64,000 bases of DNA from NCBI RefSeq assembly GCF_001999725.1, contig NZ_MDDP01000051.1:1-64000 (forward strand), given 5' to 3'. The notes under the pieces are model-generated. The model saw only the letters and a program-made list of their open reading frames with translations, was not told the DNA's origin and did no database searches. Source of the stretch: Cellulophaga omnivescoria. GTDB taxonomy: Bacteria; Bacteroidota; Bacteroidia; Flavobacteriales; Flavobacteriaceae. Shown in pieces: positions 42,930 to 52,652 of this stretch (the stretch's first letter is position 1; each line of letters starts with the position of its first letter). Both the position numbers and the translations under genes were made by a program.

Positions 42930-43173
42930 AATCGCTTCTATCAGATTTTACAATTTTCATAAAAAGTAGCCCTTTGTCCATTAACTCAAATGCTTCTTTA
43001 ATTTCCGTTTTTAAAATACGCATTACCTCATCATAATCTCCGTAAACTTGGGTACTTAACGGGTTCTCTAAGATTGTTAATCCGGATGCTCTTAGTTTTT
43101 TAATAAAATTAATTATGTGCTCCTCAAAAGTATCCTGAAGTGGTGAAAATGTAAGTTCAACAGATATATTCAT
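42913..43173 (-). CDS. Thiamine-binding-like protein (Thiamine_BP/YkoF family)
   Basis: The frame is taken from the ATG at 43173 (MNISVELTFSPL), giving 86 residues; upstream in-frame starts would overlap the PPTase gene. The sequence fits the Thiamine_BP (PF01910) fold: VELTFSPLQDTFEEHIINFI, LRASGLTILENPLSTQVYGD and YDEVMRILKTEIKEAF. Proteins of this family bind thiamine and are usually found in pyrimidine or thiamine loci. Together with PnuT and the TPP-controlled receptor it completes a B1-uptake set. Confidence 0.88.
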   Translation of the reverse strand: MNISVELTFSPLQDTFEEHIINFIKKLRASGLTILENPLSTQVYGDYDEVMRILKTEIKEAFELMDKGLLFMKIVKSDRSDYEPHF

Positions 43174-43202
43174 TGTAAAATTTGTTTGATAAATTAGTAA
43201 CT

Positions 43203-43838
43203 CTACGCCGTTTTTAACGCATATACACAAGTAAAGCCTTCAAATTCTAAAAACGCAACTTTATAAAATGTAGATACACCTTGGTATAATATCTCTGCTG
43301 TTGTTTGCTCATCTACAAACGTAAAATCTTTTACGTTTATATGGTGCAAAAAACTTAATCCTTTTTGCGCATAAATTTTATAGAGCGATTCTTTTGCTCC
43401 CCAAACTATAGTTAGTTTTTGGGTTAATGCAGATACATTTGCTATGGTTTTGTACTCTTCAATTGGAGTAAATTTATGTGCAATTTTTAAAATTTTATCT
43501 CTCTGCATTTCTATATCAACTCCAACCTCATCTGTCTTGCTAACAATAATTCCTGTAAAGTGATGTGAGTGTGTTATTGATATAAAATTACCATCATTTA
43601 AATGTGGTTTTCCTACCTCATCATACCTTAAATCAAAATCTGTATAACCAGCTTGTTTAAGCAAATGCCTTATGCTTAAAAACCCTTTTCTGTGCATGTC
43701 AGATTTCATTCCGCTTAATCTGTTTTGGCAATGATCTGTAAGTGCAATTGGCTCAGCTAATTCCGCCTCAGACTCTTCTATTTTCCAAATGTAGAGCTTT
43801 GTGGTATTGTTTACTGTTATAGTTTTGTAAAGAGGCAT
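43203..43838 (-). CDS. 4'-phosphopantetheinyl transferase superfamily protein
   Basis: The 211-residue enzyme attaches the phosphopantetheine arm to a carrier protein. EVGKPHL and NFISITHSHHFTGI precede the metal motif GVDIEM (106-111), and WGAKESLYK (146-154) is the second signature. This is the Sfp-type two-subdomain length. No carrier-protein gene is nearby, so the target is not clear. The 29-base gap to the thiamine-binding-protein gene suggests shared transcription. Divergent from ahcY. Confidence 0.92.
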   Translation of the reverse strand: MPLYKTITVNNTTKLYIWKIEESEAELAEPIALTDHCQNRLSGMKSDMHRKGFLSIRHLLKQAGYTDFDLRYDEVGKPHLNDGNFISITHSHHFTGIIVSKTDEVGVDIEMQRDKILKIAHKFTPIEEYKTIANVSALTQKLTIVWGAKESLYKIYAQKGLSFLHHINVKDFTFVDEQTTAEILYQGVSTFYKVAFLEFEGFTCVYALKTA

Positions 43839-43858
43839 AGCATTATTTAAGATATTAG

Positions 43859-43866
43859 TATCTTTG
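43859..43866 (+). promoter_or_regulatory. -7 promoter box for ahcY
   Basis: TATCTTTG fits TAnnTTTG, and a long leader of about 95 bases follows. Within it AGCG (43899-43902) with TTTAA pairs with TTAAA and CGCT (43920-43923) as a short hairpin. It has no match to a known SAH or SAM riboswitch by eye. Confidence 0.55.
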
Positions 43867-43968
43867 CACTGCTTAAGGCAAATGAAATAGTATTGGTAAG
43901 CGAATTTAACTATTTAAAACGCTACACCAAAGTGTTTCTTTTTATTAAAAATACGAAAAAAAGAAAAA

Positions 43969-45285
43969 ATGAGCTCAAATACAGTTGCTTACGTACCAAA
44001 TAAGGTAAAAGATATTTCTCTAGCAGATTGGGGAAGAAAAGAAATTGAATTAGCTGAGGCAGAAATGCCAGGTTTAATGTCTTTAAGAGAAGAGTACAAA
44101 GATTCTCAGCCTCTTAAAGGTGCTAGAATTGCTGGTTGTTTGCATATGACTATACAAACTGCTGTTTTAATAGAAACTTTACAAGCTTTAGGTGCAGAGG
44201 TTACTTGGAGTTCATGTAACATTTTTTCTACGCAAGACCAAGCTGCTGCTGCAATTGCTGCAACAGGAACAGCTGTTTACGCTTGGAAAGATATGACAGA
44301 AGAAGAGTTTGACTGGTGCATAGAGCAAACTTTATTTTTTGGCGAAGAAAGAAAGCCATTAAATATGATTTTAGATGATGGTGGAGATTTAACCAATATG
44401 GTTTTAGATAAATACCCAGAACTTGCAGAAGGTATTAATGGCTTATCTGAAGAAACTACAACTGGTGTTCACAGACTTTACGAGCGTGTAAAAAACGGAA
44501 CTTTACCAATGCCAGCTATTAACGTAAACGATTCTGTTACCAAATCTAAATTTGACAACAAATACGGCTGTAAAGAGTCTGCAGTAGATGCTATACGCAG
44601 AGCTACAGATGTTATGTTAGCTGGTAAACGTGTTGTAGTTTGTGGTTATGGTGATGTTGGTAAAGGTACTGCTGCTTCTTTTAAAGGTGCAGGTTCTATA
44701 GTAACTGTTACAGAAATAGATCCTATTTGCGCACTACAAGCTGCAATGGACGGTTTTGAAGTAAAAAAATTAGAGACTGTTGTTGGTAATGCAGATATTG
44801 TTATTACAACTACAGGTAACAAAGACATTGTACAAGGGCGTCATTTTGAAGCTATGAAAGACAAAACTATTGTTTGTAACATAGGTCATTTTGATAATGA
44901 AATAGATATGGCTTGGCTAAACAGTAATTTTGGCAACACTAAAAACACTATTAAACCACAGGTAGACAAGTACACGGTTAATGGCAAAGACATTATAATT
45001 CTTGCAGAAGGCCGTTTAGTTAACTTAGGTTGCGCTACGGGTCACCCTAGCTTTGTTATGAGTAACTCATTTACAAACCAAACTTTGGCACAAATAGAAC
45101 TTTGGACCAATGCTGATGCTTATAAAAATGATGTTTATATGCTACCAAAAGCTTTAGATGAAAAAGTAGCTAAATTACACTTAGCTAAAATTGGCGTTGA
45201 GCTTACAGAATTACGTGAAGAGCAAGCCAGCTATATAGGTGTAACTGTAGAAGGACCGTTTAAACCAGAGCATTACAGATACTAA
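43969..45285 (+). CDS. ahcY: Adenosylhomocysteinase
   Basis: The 438-residue NAD-dependent enzyme splits S-adenosylhomocysteine to homocysteine and adenosine in the methyl cycle. The substrate half shows [49 protein letters not shown] and [12 protein letters not shown]. The NAD domain has [19 protein letters not shown], and the C-terminal hinge region FEVKKL and [12 protein letters not shown]. The terminal KPEHYRY matches the family. It is preceded by a 95-base leader and followed by a strong terminator. Confidence 0.98.
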   Translation: MSSNTVAYVPNKVKDISLADWGRKEIELAEAEMPGLMSLREEYKDSQPLKGARIAGCLHMTIQTAVLIETLQALGAEVTWSSCNIFSTQDQAAAAIAATGTAVYAWKDMTEEEFDWCIEQTLFFGEERKPLNMILDDGGDLTNMVLDKYPELAEGINGLSEETTTGVHRLYERVKNGTLPMPAINVNDSVTKSKFDNKYGCKESAVDAIRRATDVMLAGKRVVVCGYGDVGKGTAASFKGAGSIVTVTEIDPICALQAAMDGFEVKKLETVVGNADIVITTTGNKDIVQGRHFEAMKDKTIVCNIGHFDNEIDMAWLNSNFGNTKNTIKPQVDKYTVNGKDIIILAEGRLVNLGCATGHPSFVMSNSFTNQTLAQIELWTNADAYKNDVYMLPKALDEKVAKLHLAKIGVELTELREEQASYIGVTVEGPFKPEHYRY

Positions 45286-45310
45286 TTCTTTTAGCATTAT
45301 AAAATAACTT

Positions 45311-45356
45311 AGCTCTTTTCCTCATATATAAACCTATTTGGAAAAGAGCTTTTTTT
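45311..45356 (+). terminator. Rho-independent terminator after ahcY
   Basis: AGCTCTTTTCC (45311-45321) pairs perfectly with GGAAAAGAGCT (45340-45350) around an 18-base loop, and TTTTTT follows. Confidence 0.88.
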
Positions 45357-45387
45357 ATACACCAACCTCACTTATACAACTTTATAA

Positions 45388-46491
45388 ATGAACATTATCT
45401 TAACAGGAGCAACGGGTACATTAGGCTCTAAAGTGCTACACACTCTTTTTGAAACTAAATACAACCAAATTAATACAGTGTATCTTTTGGTTCGTAAAAA
45501 AGGTTTAACTGCACCACTTGAAAGAGTTATAAATATGCTAAAAAGCGAATATGCTCCGCAGTTTATAAAAGATAATTTAGAAGCTGTTACCTCTAAAATT
45601 AAGGTTGTAGATGCAACAGATATCCTAAACCCCGCCACTTACCTAAACCAACAAGAAAAGTATTACTTTATACATTCTGCTGGCTTTGTAAACCTGTCGG
45701 TAGACCCTGCAAATAAAGATGAAATTTTTGAAGAAAATTTTAATTTCACCAAGTCTATTTACAACGCATATTTACCGTATTTAAAAAAGTTTATTTATAT
45801 AAGCACTGCTTTTTCTATTGGTGATTTAGGCGGCATTATTGGCGATGATTATATAGAAATTGAAGGCGGAACTTACCGTAATTTTTATGAAGCATCTAAG
45901 CACGCTTCTGAAAAGTTTTTAACTCAAAAGAGTAAGGAAAATAACATACCACTACAAATACTAAGACCTAGTGTGTTAGGTGGTAATGCTATGGATAATC
46001 CTAGTTACTTTATTTCTAAGTATATGGTGTTTTACCTATTTGCAAAGTTCTTTTACAACACCCCATCAAAAGAGCATATAAGAATTACTGCAAATGCAGA
46101 TAGTGGGTTAAACATTATACCAACAGATTATGCTGCCAAAGTTATTGTTAAGGTTTTTGACACCAATGTACAACAACTAAATATTGTACATAACAAAGCT
46201 ACCAACATAACAAAAGGTATTTCTAAAATTTTAGATACGGTAGATTTTACCTCATACAATATAACACAAGATATTATTACTAAAGCAGCAGGCTTCGAAT
46301 CTAAATTAGAACAATTTTATTACGAGACTATTGGCGTGCACTTAAACCCGTACTTAACGTCTAAACCATATGAATGGGACACCTCTTTGCTAGAAAGCAT
46401 TTTACCTATACCTAAGTACGACTTAGAACAATATTTAGGCAACACAGTAGAGTTTGCAAAGCTTAAAAATTTTAGAAATCAGAAATGGTAG
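45388..46491 (+). CDS. Thioester-reductase-like SDR (NAD-binding)
   Basis: The 367-residue extended SDR has the glycine motif TGATGTLGSKVLHTL (7-21), VYLLVRKKG, YFIHSAGFVNLSVDPANKDE, FIYISTAFSIGDLGG and the YxxxK pair YEASKHASEKF (about 168-178). The ASKHASEKF and the ILRPSVLGG loops fit the Male_sterility/thioester-reductase branch. No adenylation or carrier domain is present, so it is a stand-alone enzyme of unknown substrate. It ends before the bidirectional terminator. Confidence 0.85.
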   Translation: MNIILTGATGTLGSKVLHTLFETKYNQINTVYLLVRKKGLTAPLERVINMLKSEYAPQFIKDNLEAVTSKIKVVDATDILNPATYLNQQEKYYFIHSAGFVNLSVDPANKDEIFEENFNFTKSIYNAYLPYLKKFIYISTAFSIGDLGGIIGDDYIEIEGGTYRNFYEASKHASEKFLTQKSKENNIPLQILRPSVLGGNAMDNPSYFISKYMVFYLFAKFFYNTPSKEHIRITANADSGLNIIPTDYAAKVIVKVFDTNVQQLNIVHNKATNITKGISKILDTVDFTSYNITQDIITKAAGFESKLEQFYYETIGVHLNPYLTSKPYEWDTSLLESILPIPKYDLEQYLGNTVEFAKLKNFRNQKW

Positions 46492-46503
46492 TATAACCAC
46501 ATT

Positions 46504-46550
46504 ACAATAACAAAAGGGATAACATTCTATGTTATCCCTTTTGTTATTGT
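46504..46550. terminator. Long perfect bidirectional terminator between SDR and phytase
   Basis: The arm at 46504-46525 is the exact reverse complement of 46529-46550 (22 pairs, loop TCT). The centre is GGGATAACAT-TCT-ATGTTATCCC. T-rich flanks read on both strands. It serves two convergent transcription units. Confidence 0.92.
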
Positions 46551-46567
46551 AACAACCTAGTATTTTT

Positions 46568-47587
46568 TTATAGCCCCAGTTTAGCTAAGTCATAAAAATA
46601 AAAGTCTTTAGCATCGTTCATTGCAACAAACAATCCGTTTTTAAATACGTTACTTAAAGGCACTGTTACAACATCACAACCATCAGTTTCTGTTGTAGAC
46701 AAGTTAACAGCTTTTACAAACTTATTTGTATCTCTAGAAAAAATATTAAACTGCCCTTTTTGCTGATCAGATACTATTATATAACCCTTTCCTTTAGCTT
46801 GCTTTGCAATTGCAATACCTTCTATATCTGATAAAAACAACTCGCCTCCAAAACAGCTAATTTCTTTATCACCTTTTGTTGGCTCTGCATAATATTTGCG
46901 TATACCGTGTTGCTCATCAGAGTAATACACATAACCCTGTTCACTATCTACAGCTATTGCTTCTATTTCCTTTTTTCCGCTAAAAGCACCAAACTTACGT
47001 ACCAAGGTAGACTGCACAACACCGGTTGTGTCTGTACTTAATTTATACTGATGTAAATAACCATTTTTAGGACCGTTTTTACGACCTACAATAGCATACA
47101 ATGTATTATCTACAGAAGAGGTATACAAACCTACACCCATTGGAAGTGTGTATTCTACATTTTTTTCATTTTTAAAAACTGAAAAACCACCGTTATCCAA
47201 AGGCATCATATCTGGCACAGAAAACATCCTAATTTGTTGTTTTTCTCGTTCTGTAAAAACCAAAACATCTGTAAAGGTAGAATCGTTTATTTTAAAATTA
47301 TAAGCCACATCTACGTTGTTTGGTCTTTTTACTCCGGTAATACTTTTGTTCTTAATTATTTTCCCATTTAAGTCAAAAGCATATACTCCGCCATCAGTTT
47401 CTTTATCTGTTCCAAAAACAATACTTTTTTCTGGATTTTTAGGATTAACCCAAATAGCGGGGTCATCTGTATCATTCTTAGTTTTTTCTGTGATAACATT
47501 TGGAGCTATTACAGGCAAACTATTTTCTTTACAAGCAAATGCAAGCACAACAACCATTACCCCTATATAGTTTATGTATTTATTCAT
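46568..47587 (-). CDS. Beta-propeller phytase (3-phytase) lipoprotein
   Basis: The 339-residue enzyme from the ATG at 47587 (MNKYINYIGVMVV, lipobox FAC at Cys19) removes phosphate from myo-inositol hexakisphosphate. An in-frame start 10 codons upstream would overlap the receptor gene. DDPAIWVNPKNPEKSIVFG with TDKETDGGVYAFDLNGK and KRPNNVDVAYNF are the calcium and phosphate-site blades. KKEIEAIAVDSEQGYVYYSD, LFLSDIEGIAIAKQAKGKGY and IIVSDQQKGQFNIFSR follow as in BPP phytases. The TonB receptor gene ends ten bases upstream, so the two are one transcription unit for phytate or inositol-phosphate use. Confidence 0.93.
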   Translation of the reverse strand: MNKYINYIGVMVVVLAFACKENSLPVIAPNVITEKTKNDTDDPAIWVNPKNPEKSIVFGTDKETDGGVYAFDLNGKIIKNKSITGVKRPNNVDVAYNFKINDSTFTDVLVFTEREKQQIRMFSVPDMMPLDNGGFSVFKNEKNVEYTLPMGVGLYTSSVDNTLYAIVGRKNGPKNGYLHQYKLSTDTTGVVQSTLVRKFGAFSGKKEIEAIAVDSEQGYVYYSDEQHGIRKYYAEPTKGDKEISCFGGELFLSDIEGIAIAKQAKGKGYIIVSDQQKGQFNIFSRDTNKFVKAVNLSTTETDGCDVVTVPLSNVFKNGLFVAMNDAKDFYFYDLAKLGL

Positions 47588-47597
47588 TTTTAGGAAT

Positions 47598-50456
47598 TTA
47601 TTTTTTAAACAAATCATACTTTAAACCAAAAGTTAACCTTTGCCCATAGTACTCTACCTGTTGTGTTCTGTTTTTAACTCCTTGAAAATAACGTAATGGT
47701 TGATCTGTAATGTTATTTAAATCTGCATAAATACTTAAATTGCTATTTACCTTATATGTTGCATTAAAATCTAGAAAAAACTGTTTATCATAATACCTAT
47801 CTTCAAACTCGTTACCGCCCAACTCATCAATATAACTATCTGAAAAATTAGAAGACAACCTTGCAGAAAAGCGTTTGGTATTATACGCCAAAGAAGCATT
47901 AAAAGTGTTAGGTGTTGTATTAGGCAAATCTACATTTTCTCGTTCATCACCATCTTCATTTATAATACCATCTGCAGAAGAAGATATGTAAGTATAATTT
48001 AAATAAACACTTAAATCTTTAGCAAAGCCAGGTAAAAAATCTAACTGACGCTGAAAAGCAAATTCTGCTCCAAAAATACGTGCTCCTTCTCCGTTTAATG
48101 GTTGGTAAACATCAAACCCACTTGTATCTGCTCCGTAAGTATCATCTATAGTTTCACCAACAAAAGTGTAAATAAAATTATCTATGTCTTTGTAAAAAAC
48201 ACCTCCAGAAAGCAACCCAACATTAGCAAAGTAATGTTCTGCCATTACATCAAAATTCATAGCTGTAGTTGCATCTAATTTAGGGTTACCAAGTACAATT
48301 GCCTCATCACCAGAAATAACATCTACAGACGGTACTAAATCTGCATAATTAGGTCTTGCCAAAGTATTTGTCCAGGCAAAACGCAGTATTGTAGCATTAG
48401 ATATTGCATATTTAAAATGTACACCAGGCATAACATTTGTATATGAACTTTCTTCTGTAATTTCTCCTTCTAGATTTTCTTCATCAGCAATTCGGTTTCC
48501 TGTTGCCGTAATTTTAGTACTCTCTAAACGAAGCCCAACCAAAACATCTAATTTTTTAGATAATTTTTGATTTGTCATTACATAACCAGCAAATACATTT
48601 TCATCTACGTTATAATTTTCTCTTAAAAACTCATCTGGTACTGACTCACCATCTACTAAATTTAAATCTCCTAACCAATCTTGACTTGTAAAAGATCCAA
48701 TTTGGTATTTACTGCCTGCTAAAAAATCTGTATCAGATAAATTATTAGTTCTTGTAGCGCTTAATGTAGGGTACGCATCTTCTAAATCAAACTCAAAAAA
48801 ATTGTTATCTCTTAACTTTGTTTTTAAACGAGCTCTAGCTCCAAACTTTACAGCGCCATCTCCTTGGCCAAAGATATTTGAAGGCAATTGAAAATTAACA
48901 AATGCATTAAAATCTTCTTCTTTTGTAAATTGATTTTCTTCAGTAATTTCATCATACTCAAAATTATCTAATGCTGCATCATTTACATTTTCTGCAGTCA
49001 TTATTGGAAATTTAGTATTAAAATTATCATTTAAAACTGAATATTCTGTGGCATAAACCAAATACCTTTCATTTAACCTTTCTTCAGATGCTTTTGCAAA
49101 AGAAGTTAACCAATCTACTTTTAAATCTCCCCACAAATGCTTGCCACCAAGTGAATAGTTTTGCATACGCTGATCCTCTAAACGTCTGTTTTTATTTCTA
49201 CTGTTATTAATACCTCCTTTAGTTTCGCGTGCAACTTCTGCAGGAAAACGAGTAAGCATACCGTTAGTTACTGTAAAATCTTCAAGTTGTATATCTTCTG
49301 CATCTAAAATTTCTGAAGACAACCTAAATCTATTTTCTCTATCATCTCTCCAATTGTAAATAGTTTTAAGAAATACGGTGTTATTAACATCAAACTTATA
49401 GTCCATATTAGCCGAAAAACTACGCCTTATACGCTGCACAAGATATTCTCTTTGCTGAAATTCTTTGGTGTAAGGATCTACATCTACTTGGTTTAAAATA
49501 GGCTCTCCTTCTATATCATCTACGCCAGTGTAATACTCAAACTCATTTGTCCAATCTGCTTCTACATTGTCCGAACCAAAATCGCTGTTATTATAAGATG
49601 CAGATAACATGTAACCAAACTTACCATCTTTACTACGGTCACCAACCAAGAAAGAACCATTAATTATTGCTTTATCTGTAATAAAATTTAACCCCGATCC
49701 TGCAGTTGCAGATAACCTAAAACCTTGTGGAGATGTTCTAGTTATTAAATTTACAGAACCACCAAGTGCATCAGCATCCATATCTGGTGTAATTGCTTTA
49801 CTTACTTCAATGGTTTGTATCATATCTGCAGGAATTAAATCCATTTGAACATTTCTATTATCTCCTTCTGCAGATGGAATACGACTACCATTTAATGTAA
49901 CAGAGTTTAATTGTGGAGATAAGCCACGAATTATAATATTACGCGCCTCACCTTGGTCTACCTGCATTGTAATACCAGAAATACGCTTTACAGCATCTCC
50001 TATATTTGCATCAGGAAATTTCCCAATCTGATCTGTAGATACTACATTAGTAATGTTTAAATTATTTTTTTGTGTATTTAATGCTTTGGCTTGGCTACCT
50101 AAACCATAACCCATAACTTCTACACCATCTAACTCTACACTTTTTGGTTGTAAGTAGATAGAAACTGCTGTTGTATTATTTGCGCTTACCGTAACACTTT
50201 GCTTACTGTCTGCATAACCCAAATATGTAATTTTTAGCTCATAGGTACCAACAGGAATGTCTACCAAAGAAAAGTGCCCATCAAAATCTGTTACAGCTCC
50301 TTTTTTTAAAGACGTAATCATTACAGATGCACCAGGAACATAAATTCCGTTTTCATCAGAAATTGTTCCCGAAACATTTCCATTTTGAGCCATTGCAGCT
50401 GCGCTACACAGAGCAACAATTAGAAATAAAATCTTAGTTTTTAAATAGTTTTTCAT
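47598..50456 (-). CDS. TonB-dependent receptor coupled to phytase
   Basis: The 952-residue outer-membrane receptor has a signal peptide (cleavage near AMAQ, residue 24), a carboxypeptidase-regulatory domain (about 26-112), a plug (about 120-250) and a 22-strand barrel ending GLKYDLFKK. Plug signatures include IGDAVKRISGITMQVDQGEA, RNIIIRGLSPQLNSVTLNGS and ADALGGSVNLITRTS. Its partner is the phytase lipoprotein immediately downstream. It is therefore predicted to bring in inositol phosphate or another released product; a SusD partner is not present, which argues against a standard polysaccharide-uptake role. Confidence 0.93.
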   Translation of the reverse strand: MKNYLKTKILFLIVALCSAAAMAQNGNVSGTISDENGIYVPGASVMITSLKKGAVTDFDGHFSLVDIPVGTYELKITYLGYADSKQSVTVSANNTTAVSIYLQPKSVELDGVEVMGYGLGSQAKALNTQKNNLNITNVVSTDQIGKFPDANIGDAVKRISGITMQVDQGEARNIIIRGLSPQLNSVTLNGSRIPSAEGDNRNVQMDLIPADMIQTIEVSKAITPDMDADALGGSVNLITRTSPQGFRLSATAGSGLNFITDKAIINGSFLVGDRSKDGKFGYMLSASYNNSDFGSDNVEADWTNEFEYYTGVDDIEGEPILNQVDVDPYTKEFQQREYLVQRIRRSFSANMDYKFDVNNTVFLKTIYNWRDDRENRFRLSSEILDAEDIQLEDFTVTNGMLTRFPAEVARETKGGINNSRNKNRRLEDQRMQNYSLGGKHLWGDLKVDWLTSFAKASEERLNERYLVYATEYSVLNDNFNTKFPIMTAENVNDAALDNFEYDEITEENQFTKEEDFNAFVNFQLPSNIFGQGDGAVKFGARARLKTKLRDNNFFEFDLEDAYPTLSATRTNNLSDTDFLAGSKYQIGSFTSQDWLGDLNLVDGESVPDEFLRENYNVDENVFAGYVMTNQKLSKKLDVLVGLRLESTKITATGNRIADEENLEGEITEESSYTNVMPGVHFKYAISNATILRFAWTNTLARPNYADLVPSVDVISGDEAIVLGNPKLDATTAMNFDVMAEHYFANVGLLSGGVFYKDIDNFIYTFVGETIDDTYGADTSGFDVYQPLNGEGARIFGAEFAFQRQLDFLPGFAKDLSVYLNYTYISSSADGIINEDGDERENVDLPNTTPNTFNASLAYNTKRFSARLSSNFSDSYIDELGGNEFEDRYYDKQFFLDFNATYKVNSNLSIYADLNNITDQPLRYFQGVKNRTQQVEYYGQRLTFGLKYDLFKK

Positions 50457-50629
50457 TTTTATTTTAGTTGTTTATTTGTTCTCCAAAAATATGTTTATCA
50501 AATACATAGCACATTTTTTTAATGGAAACAAAAAGGCAACAAGACAAGAATAGTAAGGAAACAACAAGGCAACAATAAGGATTAATTTACATACCCATAA
50601 CTAAAAAAAAATATTTGCATATATACACT

Positions 50630-52210
50630 CTAAAAAGTGGTTAAATAAGCACCCAATTCCTCTTTGGCATTAATAGGTAATTTTTTTCTTAACCTGTATC
50701 TAGACACTCGTACACTATCTGGTGTTAACCTTAATATTGAGGCAATTTCTTTAGAAGATAAATTCAGCTTTAGCAAAATACAGAGCCTTAACTCTGCCGG
50801 AGATAATTTACAGTGTGCAGCCGCACTAATTTTAGTTATAAAACTTGGGTGAATTTCTTTAAAAAACAACATAAACTCATCCCATTCTTTTTCTTGAGAC
50901 AAATTAAAATCAATTTCTTTTATAAGTGTTTTTAATTTACGCTTTAAATCTATATTAGAACGCTGAAGACTATTTTTTAATGTTTGAGATAAGTTAGACA
51001 ACATTTTATTTTTTTGAGACAAATGCAAACTATACCTGGATAAAGCAGCTGTTTTTATGTACACCTCTTTTTGCAAAGTTTCCTCTTCTGCTTGCTTTTT
51101 ATCTAATTTTATTTTTAATAATTGCTGTTTATAATCTTGTTCCTTAAGAGTGTGTCTTCTTTTTTTCTGAACATACATAAACCAAGTTAAACTTAAAACA
51201 AACACCGTTACAACCAGTATAACCAATATTATATTTTGTGCCCTATTTACCTTATTTACTTGCAGCAAGTATGCTATTTGCGATTCCTTTTCTTTAGAAT
51301 TGTAGATATGCTGTAGCGCACTAGCCTGATTTGTATTTTGCTGTTTACTATTTTTAGTGTCTAGCGCAACAAACAACTGTAAATAATTATGGGCTTTTTT
51401 ATAATCTCCCTGTAAATTATAATTTTTAGACAAGTCTTTATATGCGCTTGCTATATCTGCACTACTATTAGTTTTTATGGCAGACTCTAAGGATTTTTTT
51501 GTAAACTCTAATCCCTTAGATAAATTATCTGTTTTTCTATAAACATCGCCTAAATTATTATATATGTTGGCTAGCCTAGCCTCTTTTCTTGTTTTTGCAT
51601 AAGCTAATGCTTTTTCAAAAAAAAATTTGGCAAGCTTGTAGTCTTCTAAATCCTCATAAATACTACCAATATTTTCATTTACAATAGCCAGACCGCTACT
51701 GTTATTTAGTTGCTTATACAGCTTAAGACTCTTATTTTGATAATTTAAAGCCTCTACATAATTATGTTGCTTTTCATAACAACTACCTAAATTTGAGGTT
51801 GAAAAAGCAAGTGCTACCGAATCTTGTAACCTAGTTGCTTGTGTAATTGCTTTTGCAAAATAATCCTTAGCGTAATTGTAATTTTTAAGTTCTAAATGTA
51901 AAGCTCCTATTTGGTTTAAAACATTTACAACTAATGTATCTTTTTTACTTTGGAGCAATACCAGAGCTTCATTATTTTGATGCAAAGCCTCTGTATAAGC
52001 ATTATTATTTTTACAAAAAACAGCTAATTTGTAGTGTGCTAATGCTATACCATAACTGTTATTTGTTTCCTTAGCTTTTTTTAGACTTTTATTTAGTTCT
52101 TTAAAAGCACCTCCTAAACTATCTAACTTTACAAACTCCGCAGAAACAACTTGTGCTTTTACTTGATAAACAAAAAAGAATATAACAACAGAAGAAAAAA
52201 AAAGTTTCAT
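50630..52210 (-). CDS. TPR-repeat membrane regulator with LuxR-type HTH
   Basis: The ORF is taken from the ATG at 52210 (MKLFFSSVVIFFFVYQVKAQ), giving 526 residues with a signal peptide; longer upstream starts lack any gain. A TPR array covers about residues 55-295, including SNLGSCYEKQHNYVEALNYQ, IYNNLGDVYRKTDNLSKGLE and YKDLSKNYNLQGDYKKAHNY. A membrane helix at about 325-345 (IILVILVVTVFVLSLTWFMY) and a coiled coil (about 355-430) lead to a C-terminal helix-turn-helix: SPAELRLCILLKLNLSSKEI and ASILRLTPDSVRVSRYRLRK. This TPR-TM-HTH type is common in Bacteroidetes as an envelope-sensing regulator. The upstream phytase/receptor unit is a plausible target, but unproven. Confidence 0.85.
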   Translation of the reverse strand: MKLFFSSVVIFFFVYQVKAQVVSAEFVKLDSLGGAFKELNKSLKKAKETNNSYGIALAHYKLAVFCKNNNAYTEALHQNNEALVLLQSKKDTLVVNVLNQIGALHLELKNYNYAKDYFAKAITQATRLQDSVALAFSTSNLGSCYEKQHNYVEALNYQNKSLKLYKQLNNSSGLAIVNENIGSIYEDLEDYKLAKFFFEKALAYAKTRKEARLANIYNNLGDVYRKTDNLSKGLEFTKKSLESAIKTNSSADIASAYKDLSKNYNLQGDYKKAHNYLQLFVALDTKNSKQQNTNQASALQHIYNSKEKESQIAYLLQVNKVNRAQNIILVILVVTVFVLSLTWFMYVQKKRRHTLKEQDYKQQLLKIKLDKKQAEEETLQKEVYIKTAALSRYSLHLSQKNKMLSNLSQTLKNSLQRSNIDLKRKLKTLIKEIDFNLSQEKEWDEFMLFFKEIHPSFITKISAAAHCKLSPAELRLCILLKLNLSSKEIASILRLTPDSVRVSRYRLRKKLPINAKEELGAYLTTF

Positions 52211-52298
52211 AATAATTAAACAAACCAGAAAGGTATTTTTTCTAAATTTCTTAATTATTAATTGGCTGTTATTTTTATGTAAATAACAAAACACAAAA

Positions 52299-52324
52299 AG
52301 CCCTTCCTTGTAAAAGGAAGAGCT
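52299..52324 (-). terminator. Terminator after rpmA on the minus strand
   Basis: The stem pairs AGC-x-CTTCCTT on one side with AAGGAAG-x-GCT on the other, with one G-U type pair on the minus strand and a four-base loop. TTTTTGTGTTTT follows on the minus strand. It separates rplU-rpmA from the TPR regulator. Confidence 0.8.
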
Positions 52325-52349
52325 AATTATATAATTTTAAGCTAATTTC

Positions 52350-52610
52350 TTAAGCCTCAAAAGGCTCTATAGAAACAAAAGACTTACCGCCTGCTTTTTT
52401 CTGAAACTTTACAATACCATCTACTTTGGCGTGTAAAGTATGGTCTTTACCAGCATAAACATTATCTCCTGGATTATGTTTAGTACCACGCTGTCTTACA
52501 AGAATGTTTCCTGCAATAGCTGCCTGACCACCAAAAATTTTAACTCCTAAACGTTTCGATTCTGATTCTCTACCGTTTTTCGAACTACCAACACCTTTCT
52601 TATGTGCCAT
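52350..52610 (-). CDS. rpmA: 50S ribosomal protein L27
   Basis: The 86-residue large-subunit protein binds near the peptidyl-transferase centre. It has the usual start [55 protein letters not shown] and IVKFQKK. It lies 42 bases downstream of rplU, the normal order, and is followed by a terminator. Confidence 0.98.
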   Translation of the reverse strand: MAHKKGVGSSKNGRESESKRLGVKIFGGQAAIAGNILVRQRGTKHNPGDNVYAGKDHTLHAKVDGIVKFQKKAGGKSFVSIEPFEA

Positions 52611-52652
52611 AATTTCTAGGTTTTATTTTGTTATACTTAAATGATAATGCAA

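Noticed and set aside
43867-43968. SAH or SAM riboswitch in the ahcY leader
   Set aside because: The leader has one AT-rich hairpin but no conserved aptamer core that I can recognise.
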